The notes beneath the pieces are model-generated. The model did not search any database. It was not told where the DNA came from and saw nothing but the letters and a program-made list of their open reading frames with translations. From assembly GCA_000415965.1 (NCBI GenBank), contig KE356560.1:1215387-1279386 (forward strand): a stretch of DNA of 64,000 nt. Reading direction: 5' to 3'. The position numbers and the translations under genes were made by a program. Source of the stretch: Haloquadratum walsbyi J07HQW1. Lineage in GTDB: Archaea; Halobacteriota; Halobacteria; Halobacteriales; Haloferacaceae. How positions within the stretch are numbered: position 1 is the stretch's first letter; each line of letters opens with the position of its first letter. Below are positions 57,881 to 64,000 of this stretch, in pieces.

Positions 57881-57915
57881 GAAGGAGAGTCATCGGTAGC
57901 GAGCCGACTAGAATC

Positions 57916-58107
57916 GTGATAATATCTACTCAGACTGGATATACACATGATAAAGTTCGATACTCTCTGCGTGCTCTTGAGAATGAAAATCTCATTGACT
58001 CTCGTGGTCAGGGTGCAATCATAACTGAAGAATCAAACATATTTCTCGACAAGATTGATGCTGAAGTCGATAAGATCAATCAAAATATTATTGATATGAA
58101 ACAATAA
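57916..58107 (+). pseudogene. Truncated duplicate of the winged-helix gene
   Basis: A 63-codon open frame whose translation (TQTGYTHDKVRYSLRALENE, then NLIDSRGQGAIITEESNIFL, then a coil) matches residues from about 30 onward of the protein at 57218 with many substitutions. The first helix and the upstream half of the DNA-binding domain are missing. A copy of the hairpin repeat ends roughly 35 bp before, so the 5' part of this duplicate was lost or replaced. It could still be expressed, but a full winged helix is not encoded. Confidence 0.6.
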
Positions 58108-58483
58108 ACCAACAATTGAATATTTTATCGACACTAACGCATCACGATTAATTCACACATCCGGCTATCATCGGTTAGACAGGTCTTATGTCAGATATTG
58201 ACATTCTGAGAAAATAGCCAGAATACTAATCAGAATTCACTATTTTTGGGTGGATTGTGTATGATCAATGACTTCATTTCTCTCAAGACGGTCGCAGGTG
58301 AGATTAGTCAGTCTCTGCGAATGATCTCTTGACTACTGAACTCTGAGCAAGCCTGCAGTGGCGAATCAAAGAGTTAGCCGATAAGGATACTATTGAGAGG
58401 TTGGATGGGACATGAGCGATGCGAGAGGAAACAGACATAAAGGCCGATGCATTATGAGAGATTGAAGTTAGAAAATCACATCC

Positions 58484-58558
58484 GGGCGCTTAGCTCAGTT
58501 TGGACAGAGTGCTTGGCTTCGGACCAAGCTGTCGCGGGTTCAAATCCTGCAGCGCCCA
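58484..58558 (+). tRNA. tRNA-Arg (TCG anticodon)
   Basis: GGGCGCT at 58484 pairs with AGCGCCC at 58551-58557, with discriminator A58558. The D-arm is TAGCTCAGTTTGGACAGAG, the anticodon arm is CTTGGCTTCGGACCAAG with TCG at positions 34-36, and the T-arm is CGCGGGTTCAAATCCTGC. Sequence downstream changes composition, so this is a plausible attachment site for the following island. No second copy of the tRNA 3' end was found in the window. Confidence 0.96.
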
Positions 58559-58859
58559 TTCGTTTTCCGAACGATATAGATTCAACAGACAGCGTCGGGT
58601 TCCTTATAGAGAACCCTCTCTCTGCGCGAAAGAGTTCGTTCCGATCCATCACGGGGGTCGATGCCGTCATGCGATTCGCTAGCGCTAACGTCTCGCCATA
58701 CCTACAAAAAAGCGAGGCGTACGGTGAAACTGATCTGTGAGATGCGCGTAGGTCGGCGTCGAGAACTTCTCGGTCGAGGCATTGTTTATGAGGTGGTAGT
58801 AGGATTTGCGGAGGACGGGAAGGGGTAGAACAGAAACGGGATCTTTGAGACAGAATTTG

Positions 58860-59147
58860 TTAGTGATTGTCGTGTTTCGTGTCTCCCTCAATTTCTTCGA
58901 GCCAGATAGAGAGTAGAGCCATCACTGCAGAAAACGCAGAATGCCTTCCGGCTCGATACTCTATTAATTCTGTTGGTGGCTTCGCCGGAGAGGTTTCTGA
59001 AAATCCACGAATGGCGTGTTGCAAGGCTCGTAGGGTTTCCGGGTCGAGGTCTTGAGCCTCCGGATCAATCACATCCCCTGTTTCGTATTCTCCCATATGT
59101 TCCAAGTAGTCCGCAGCGTCGTTAAATCCCACTACGATCCAAACCAC
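58860..59147 (-). CDS. Hypothetical helical protein of the island
   Basis: A 95-residue acidic protein that I cannot place. It contains an early VWIVVGFNDAADYLEHMGEY helix, then PEAQDLDPETLRALQHAIRGF and a hydrophobic helix HSAFSAVMALLSIWLEEI, ending in a charged tail. An internal start (MGEYETGD, about residue 18) would give 78 residues and looks equally good. It is the first possible gene after tRNA-Arg; between 58559 and 58859 I see none. Confidence 0.5.
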   Translation of the reverse strand: MVWIVVGFNDAADYLEHMGEYETGDVIDPEAQDLDPETLRALQHAIRGFSETSPAKPPTELIEYRAGRHSAFSAVMALLSIWLEEIEGDTKHDNH

Positions 59148-59354
59148 GGCGACGCACGTGCCCGAATTGCGTGTTCCGCATTCGGTGACTCACGCGCCTG
59201 AGTCACCTATTGTCCAGTATTCACGCGAGGTACGAACGGTACCGGATACACTGTATTTCCAATAGCCACCTGTTCGGCGATAGGGAGTTGTACCGCCAGC
59301 TGATGTCATCACTGTGTTCTGATCTCCTTGTTGTATCGGCTTCGCTTCCGGTAG

Positions 59355-59555
59355 CGACGCTGGCGGATCCTGCGCACCTACACGAAGACGTTCGATCTGC
59401 GGACGGGCAAGTCTGTCAGGTGTACGCTGTTGATCACCACATTCCCGCGCGCTGAGACTGAAGTCCCGGTCAAATCGGATGATGGTGAAGTGGGGTGGTA
59501 CTGGCCCGAGGAGGCAGCCGACATCGATCCCAACCCCGGTGCAGCAAATAGCTGA
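59355..59555 (+). pseudogene. Possible C-terminal gene fragment
   Basis: An open frame of 66 codons without a convincing start, following a TAG at 59352-59354. It reads LRTYTKTFDLRTGKSVRCT, then LLITTFPRAETEVPVKSDDG and EVGWYWPEEAADIDPNPG, then TGA. The amino-acid use is acidic and gene-like, and a competing frame on the opposite strand is Pro/Ser/Arg-rich as expected of an antisense shadow. I do not recognise the family. From 59556 to 59931 nothing further is identified. Confidence 0.3.
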
Positions 59556-59931
59556 GAAGATCCCCGGACGCGGGTAACCGTCCTGAGAGTAGGGACGCCA
59601 GACTGAGCGCCCGAACATATTGCGGCCCTTAGAAGGAGGAATAAAATAAGTTCTCGCGGCTGTGAGTATGAAGAAGCGACTGTCAGCACGAACAGTTTGC
59701 GGGCGATTTTGTACTGCAAAATGATAGAAGCCTGCCTAAAGGGGGTGCGCTTCAGGAGCTCTATTCTACGCAGGGTTTAGGCAACCCCATTACGCGGATA
59801 CACAGCCGCGAGAAGGCTTGTGAACGGTGTCTGGAAATGTCGAAAACCTCCGTAACGCTCCAGACTGTTGTGTACCCCGTGGGGGGTGCGGGATTTACCC
59901 GCCGAGCCCGTTCTTTTCGACTGTGTTTGTT

Positions 59932-60510
59932 TTATGATGTATTTGAGTAGTAGTCGCTGAACATGTTGTGGAGGGTCTCATCGTCACCCTCCAAGACGCC
60001 GGTCACGGTATGGACGACATCGGAGATCTCAGTCCGACCGTAGTTGCTTTCCGAGCGCCACAGCTTGTGATTGATTGCCTGCGCACTCCAGTTCGCTGGC
60101 GTGCTGAATTGCCCCCCATCGAGGTACAACCGGCCGCGTTTGTCGAGCGCGTTGAACATCCTACAGGCGGTATCTCGCCCGTCGAAAAGCCAGAGTGTGA
60201 GCCGATCTTCCTCGGCGAATCGCTCCCACTTTTGGACGAGGTAGTCAGCGTTGTTGTTAGCGGTGAGCACCTCGATACCGATATCGTGTAGGTGGTCCGC
60301 GGTCTGGATGTGGAAGTCGTGGCACGCTTCCCCACGGTCATCTTCCGGGTAGTAGCTCCTCCCGTAGTACCGGCCGCGGTGGTCGTATGTCCACGCATTC
60401 TTTAGCAGTTTGTTCGCGGCGACCTCGACGCCCTTTCTGTGCACGAGACCCTCGTTGGGATCGCCGTATATCGGGCCCGATGCTGTCTCATCGGCCCATT
60501 CGGGACGCAC
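59932..60510 (-). CDS. Hypothetical island protein divergent from the KwaB-like gene
   Basis: A 192-residue soluble protein with many aromatic and charged residues and no recognised domain. It contains LVHRKGVEVAANKLLKNAW near 23-41, then YDHRGRYYGRSYYPEDDRGEACHDFHI (His/Cys-rich), NNNADYLVQKWERFAEEDRLTLWLFDGRDTACRMFNAL near 85-122 and a helical C-terminus. The pattern ADYLVQKW...TLWLFDGRDTACRMF suggests an alpha/beta fold with conserved acidic ends. It diverges from the KwaB-like gene with 54 bp between starts, so they share a promoter region. No function is assigned. Confidence 0.65.
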   Translation of the reverse strand: MRPEWADETASGPIYGDPNEGLVHRKGVEVAANKLLKNAWTYDHRGRYYGRSYYPEDDRGEACHDFHIQTADHLHDIGIEVLTANNNADYLVQKWERFAEEDRLTLWLFDGRDTACRMFNALDKRGRLYLDGGQFSTPANWSAQAINHKLWRSESNYGRTEISDVVHTVTGVLEGDDETLHNMFSDYYSNTS

Positions 60511-60564
60511 GTAATAAAGTCGAGGTTGTTCCGTTAGACCATACTACAGCACTAGCACCATAGT

Positions 60565-61536
60565 ATGTCACTGAACCTGGACCCGGCTGAAAAACTCAAA
60601 GAAGCCCGTGAATACGCGACCGGGAACACGGAAGCAGAATTCCTCTTAGTCAGGGATACTGGTGAAACACCGGAAGTAGGGAAGCTCCCGATCGGGCAGA
60701 CGGTCCAGCACGAAGTGGCGGACATCTTCGCTCAGGATCTCACATCTCACATCAACGATCTCAGGAACGGGGATACACGAGTTCGGTCGTTAGACGTAGC
60801 GAACACCATCTCTGAAGACTCTATTATCCAATGCGCGCCGGTAGCTGACCTTCCTGGGAGCGAATTATTCGAGATTCTGATTTCACGGGACCATCACGGG
60901 CCGACTACGTACACCGCGGATCCAAAACCGGATTTCCAGTTAATCCGGATCAGTGAACCGGATGGAAAGGTTTTGGTCGGCGTCCAGTCGTACCGCGGTG
61001 TTGAGTTAGTTGAAATAACGAACAAATTATCGCTCCTGTACAGCGGACAGGAATATGAGCGGTTCCGGGGCGATATGGTCGTGATTCAACCGAACGTGAC
61101 TGCAGTGTATTATGACGGGTGGTTGTTCGTCATCAGCCCGAAAACATTCGAGAGCATGTTTAATATGCGGGAAGAGTACGAGAAACGGGCGAAAGAAGCG
61201 ATTGAAGGATTTGAAGAAGCTGGCATATGCCTGGCAAACAAGAGCAAGATGACGGAGTGGCTGTTGAGCCACATCAATATTCTTCGTGGAATGTACGAGG
61301 TCTATGACGCTGAAATTCACGAGCAGGCAACCCCGAACCAGATCGAGCAGATGATTGAGACATACGAGTTAGATCAACGGTTCTCTTTGGAATACGCCCG
61401 TCAGGATGGGGAGATTGAGTTGGAAGTCGGGAAGTACGTGCACACGTGGAAGTTACTGAAGTTGTTGAGTGGAAAGTATGCTGAAGACGAGATTATGGGC
61501 ACACAGTGGGAGATCGACAGTGGACAACGCCTGTAG
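60565..61536 (+). CDS. DUF4868/KwaB-like protein
   Basis: A 323-residue protein whose C-terminal two-thirds fit the DUF4868 pattern known from KwaB of the Kiwa antiviral system. The fit includes a beta strand with VTAVYYDGWLFVISPKTFESMFN (about 178-200), a charged helix EEYEKRAKEAIEGFEEAGI, the central helical stretch, a RQDGEIELEVGKYVHTWKLLKLLSGKYAEDEIMGTQW segment (about 279-315) with the LLKLL--Y--DE--G motif, and a strongly acidic/basic end. The N-terminal ~150 residues have beta-strand character. There is no kwaA gene beside it in the same orientation. A defence role is inference from the family. Confidence 0.62.
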   Translation: MSLNLDPAEKLKEAREYATGNTEAEFLLVRDTGETPEVGKLPIGQTVQHEVADIFAQDLTSHINDLRNGDTRVRSLDVANTISEDSIIQCAPVADLPGSELFEILISRDHHGPTTYTADPKPDFQLIRISEPDGKVLVGVQSYRGVELVEITNKLSLLYSGQEYERFRGDMVVIQPNVTAVYYDGWLFVISPKTFESMFNMREEYEKRAKEAIEGFEEAGICLANKSKMTEWLLSHINILRGMYEVYDAEIHEQATPNQIEQMIETYELDQRFSLEYARQDGEIELEVGKYVHTWKLLKLLSGKYAEDEIMGTQWEIDSGQRL

Positions 61537-61563
61537 AACGCGGCTTTCTATGCGGAATTCCTA

Positions 61564-61872
61564 CTAGACGCGAAGCCACCACTTGCTCGTCGCAGACACC
61601 AAGCCGACACCAATCGTAATCACATGGGAGACAATCAGATCGGTAAACCCGGCTGTAGTAAGCAGTTCATCAATCGGCCACGGTAGGACTTTCGCCATAT
61701 AGAACTCCCACCACACCTGAATTGCTGCGTCGAGCGATCCAGCACTCGATAGTCCCAGTAGGAGCGTGAGTGCTGAGATGATCACCCCACCGTGAATGTA
61801 CATATTGACGAGGCCGGCTTTCGACGTAGCTGTTCCTGCTGCGTAGTTCACCGCCCCACGGTTCCGCCGCAT
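61564..61872 (-). CDS. Small two-helix membrane protein convergent with the KwaB-like gene
   Basis: A 102-residue protein. Two hydrophobic segments (about 24-44, YIHGGVIISALTLLLGLSSAG; about 78-96, LIVSHVITIGVGLVSATS) flank an amphipathic stretch with EFYMAKVLPWPIDELLTTAGF. The N-terminus is basic, the end WWLRV. It converges on the KwaB-like gene, with 27 bp between stops. I considered whether it is a KwaA-type partner, but it is shorter, has only two clear helices and opposite orientation, so I do not claim that. The 478 bp beyond it (61873-62350) contain no gene I recognise. Confidence 0.6.
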   Translation of the reverse strand: MRRNRGAVNYAAGTATSKAGLVNMYIHGGVIISALTLLLGLSSAGSLDAAIQVWWEFYMAKVLPWPIDELLTTAGFTDLIVSHVITIGVGLVSATSKWWLRV

Positions 61873-62350
61873 CGTATCGGGGATACGTGATTCAGTAGTA
61901 TAAGCTGTCGATCGAGTGTAATTTGTCGATTGGTGGTTGGCGGGACTCTTCGGGTTCTGAGACCTTCTCCAGAATCATTGGTATACAGATACATATTCTG
62001 GATTCGGTAAGAGTCCTCTCAATCGGGTTAGGTGTCGTTGAAGTGTTCAACATTGCGGAGCGAACGAGTTGGCACAAGCAACGCCGCAATCATTCATTTA
62101 TGAAATATGCCTGCTGTCCCTAAGTTTTGGCAATTTCTGGTTTTTCGATCAAGGTGTCTCTGTATTCGTGTCCCGGTTGGGATCGGTGTTATTTATAAGT
62201 AGGTTGGTATGGTCGTGCTGTGAGTCTGGGTCACCCGCTGTGAATCTGTATTTCGACCCTTTCAACCCCTTCAGGCTCGACAATACGAGGGATGCACACC
62301 CCTTGCTGCATTGGGTTTAAAACTCATCACAAATTTACCAGGTTTGCAGT

Positions 62351-63325
62351 ATGCGACGTGTGCATAACCAGACAGTCGGCGATGAAGAGGCTGAGACCAG
62401 CATCAAGGAACCCACTATGACAGAATCCAACACTGACAATATGAGTATAGAGGCAATGACTGACGGCGGCACCGAGACAATCCGCGACTCTGATGAAGTC
62501 CGGTTCAGCAACGACGATGTCAGGCACTACTCGGCAGACGGCCATCTCTACGCCTACCGGGAAAACGACGAACACGTCGTCGTTTCCCGAGGAAGAGAGT
62601 CGCGGGATCAATGGACCAAGCGTGTCCCCGCTGAACGTGACGCAGTTCCTGCTGGTGAACACCTCTGGACTATCCCAGAGAACTGGCAACACCGCGTGAA
62701 AGTCAAGGGCCCAGCGGAAGCTAACTACGGGATCTACCACATTCCGGAGAGTGGCGTGGACGTTCTCATGACTGTGCCGAACAAAACCCAGCTCGTGGAT
62801 GCTTGGTACGGTGTCAAGCGTGTCGGCACGCTCAACGTGACTTACGATGGTGGGATCGCGTGGGACAAACTGGACACCACTATCGAGAGTATCCGTGATA
62901 TTGAGGAGATCAGTGACAACGTTGTCGAAGCACTAGAATCGCTCCACTGCCGCCGCCACAAATTCGAGCGTAAGTATGTCGAGGAAGTCGGCAGGTGTGG
63001 TGAGGACGCTTTAGTGGGACATACTTCTGGCCCGGTTTCAATCCAACAGTGGACCGCCGATCCGTGGGGGGATAGATTTCAAGTAGACCATCTTGTTCGG
63101 CGTGTTTTGGACATAGACAGAGAGACACAGGAAACCGTCGTACGCATCCTCTCTGAGAAAAACATTGTTCCGCACTATCCGCTGGTCCGTGTGGACGTGG
63201 AAGAGGACGAGGGCATTCCAGATGGTCACTGGATTCGCGCGCTCGTTGAGGCAGGCGTTTCAGCTGCTGAAGCTATTGATTACCTTATCACGGAGCACTA
63301 TGGTTTGATGACGCAGGCTAACTAG
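62351..63325 (+). CDS. Hypothetical island protein with acidic N-terminus
   Basis: A 324-residue, very acidic protein. Its first 60 residues are Glu/Asp/Asn/Thr-rich and low complexity. The middle, near 75-190, has repeated short strands (RHYSADGHLYAYRENDEHVVVS, GIYHIPESGVDVLMTVPNKTQLVDAWYG), and the end has a helix-rich part (DHLVRRVLDIDRETQETVVRIL..., GVSAAEAIDYLITEHYG). The last helix is helix-turn-helix-like but not convincing. TTTAAAA about 32 bp before the ATG is a plausible TATA box for a leaderless transcript. A later start at 62417 is possible. Family unknown. Confidence 0.62.
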   Translation: MRRVHNQTVGDEEAETSIKEPTMTESNTDNMSIEAMTDGGTETIRDSDEVRFSNDDVRHYSADGHLYAYRENDEHVVVSRGRESRDQWTKRVPAERDAVPAGEHLWTIPENWQHRVKVKGPAEANYGIYHIPESGVDVLMTVPNKTQLVDAWYGVKRVGTLNVTYDGGIAWDKLDTTIESIRDIEEISDNVVEALESLHCRRHKFERKYVEEVGRCGEDALVGHTSGPVSIQQWTADPWGDRFQVDHLVRRVLDIDRETQETVVRILSEKNIVPHYPLVRVDVEEDEGIPDGHWIRALVEAGVSAAEAIDYLITEHYGLMTQAN

Positions 63326-63532
63326 GCGGATATTCGAGAGTCGGAACTAAGCCAAATAAGTGAGAACGTCAATTGTACGAAAGAGAAACTCTCAGACTAA
63401 CGTAGTCATCTGTTTCTGTTGATGTTCTGCAACCGACTCCACGCCTGAGAGCAATTACAATAACCTGACTGAGTTGTGTTCAACTGAATACTGTTCTGTA
63501 GGACTGGGCGCTACGTTTCCGTATTGAAATCA

Positions 63533-63970
63533 CTACTCGTCCCAGAAGGCTTTGATTCGGTCATCGAGATCGGTAAGGACAGTTGCGAGTACGTCCCGCC
63601 AGTCGTCGGGATAGTCGGCATCCTCTCCGGGTGTCGGTGCATCTGGAGGCGGGTGGAAGTGCTCGCGGGTGTTATGATCGTTCGGGTGCCGGTCCCATCG
63701 GCACTCCCACTCGTTACCGGTCTGGTATTGCCCCGAATAGTGGATACTGAAGTCGTCGGTCTCGAACCAGCGGATTCGGAGATACGCACGGCTGATGCCG
63801 CCTGGAAAGTAGCCGAGATCGTAGTCAGCGACAACCGCGTTCGGCGCATATTCCGGTCGTGTCTGGATATTGTCGAATCGATCACTACGGGCGAGGTGTG
63901 CGGCGATCCGGTCGAGGATTTCTGCATCGATGGGGCCGCGACTAGGTGGGTCTGCCGTGTCCTCAGGCAT
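63533..63970 (-). CDS. TumE-like (DUF6516) protein
   Basis: A 145-residue acidic protein. AEILDRIAAHLARSDRFDNIQTRPEYAPN at the start, FPGGISRAYLRIRWFETDDFSIHYSGQYQTG, WECRWDRHPNDHNTREHFHPPPDA (a His-rich motif of this group) and PDDWRDVLATVLTDLDDRIKAFW match the haloarchaeal DUF6516/TumE family, proposed toxin components paired with a small helix-turn-helix antitoxin. The upstream end faces the edge of the window at 63970, so an antitoxin or partner would lie just outside. Its function as a toxin is family inference. Confidence 0.68.
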   Translation of the reverse strand: MPEDTADPPSRGPIDAEILDRIAAHLARSDRFDNIQTRPEYAPNAVVADYDLGYFPGGISRAYLRIRWFETDDFSIHYSGQYQTGNEWECRWDRHPNDHNTREHFHPPPDAPTPGEDADYPDDWRDVLATVLTDLDDRIKAFWDE

Positions 63971-64000
63971 CGACTGGACCGGGCTTGCTACCTGAAACTG

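Noticed and set aside
58447..58740. 97-residue open frame on the plus strand
   Set aside because: It runs straight through the tRNA-Arg gene and has no family resemblance.
59190..59719. Overlapping minus-strand open frames of 142 and 113 residues
   Set aside because: They lie in GC-rich DNA and are Pro/Arg/Ser-rich, antisense to an acidic fragment, so are likely shadows.
61564..61872. KwaA partner for the KwaB-like protein
   Set aside because: Only two clear helices, half the expected length, and opposite orientation; a complete Kiwa system is not supported.
1..64000. CRISPR arrays
   Set aside because: No regularly spaced 24-40 bp identical repeats were seen. The hairpin repeats are too far apart, and the 7-bp array at 22001-22034 has no spacers.

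Overview
The window looks like a chromosomal stretch of an extremely halophilic archaeon. The proteins are strongly acidic with Ser/Asp/Glu-rich tails, translation mixes leaderless and short-leader starts, and archaeal-only machinery is present (transcription factor B, a digeranylgeranylglyceryl-phosphate synthase type UbiA enzyme, HTH-10/Bat-type regulators, UPF0058). The modest GC content, long gene-poor gaps and many decayed insertion elements fit Haloquadratum walsbyi or a close relative best. That species call is inference from composition and gene content, not from a database match.

Layout: 0-9 kb holds metabolic genes: a divergent SDR, an MFS carrier, dihydrofolate reductase, MsrA, the leftward proline operon proC-proB-proA, an acetamidase/formamidase and a MoaD-like ubiquitin fold protein. 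9-12 kb has a conserved hypothetical coupled to a MATE exporter, then a relic zone. 12.5-16.8 kb carries a DUF1998 helicase next to an RNase H-fold exonuclease, the pair known in Bacillus as MrfA/MrfB (YprA/YprB). 17-20 kb has a small acidic protein, an HflX-family protein whose GTP-binding motifs are destroyed, and a Tat-exported HtrA-like lipoprotein protease. 20-28 kb has a GcvT/DmdA-like protein, two HTH-10 regulators, a class V aminotransferase and a Brp/Blh-type retinal-forming enzyme homologue. 28-34 kb mixes a decayed tnpB, a cold-shock protein, TFB and a METTL5-like methyltransferase with empty relic DNA. 34-36 kb has a rhomboid protease, UPF0058 and a ribbon-helix-helix protein.

36.3-43.1 kb is a menaquinone cluster, menF-menD-menB-menA-menC, all on the plus strand and tightly packed. 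43-52 kb holds a 280-aa hypothetical, pyrB-pyrI, glutamate dehydrogenase, class I fructose-1,6-bisphosphatase, DUF5798, a CoA-binding protein and a UbiA prenyltransferase. 52.4-55.2 kb is a graveyard: a broken Bat-like sensor, an FKBP isomerase that survives, and scrambled tnpB pieces. It is followed by tRNA-Lys, an arylsulfotransferase-like membrane protein and two copies (one truncated) of a small winged-helix protein. From tRNA-Arg at 58.5 kb to the end of the window the composition turns GC-richer and genes become unfamiliar. This looks like an integrated island, with a DUF4868/KwaB-like protein and a TumE-like (DUF6516) protein at the very edge.

Two dispersed sequence families tie the non-coding gaps together. 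One is a ~100-bp hairpin repeat present at least six times. The other is a series of IS200/IS605-type right ends without any intact transposase. The most noteworthy items are the HflX pseudo-GTPase, the hairpin repeat family (one copy sits at the breakpoint of a truncated gene duplicate), the archaeal MrfAB-like pair, and the DUF4868 protein with its unfamiliar neighbours in the tRNA-Arg island.
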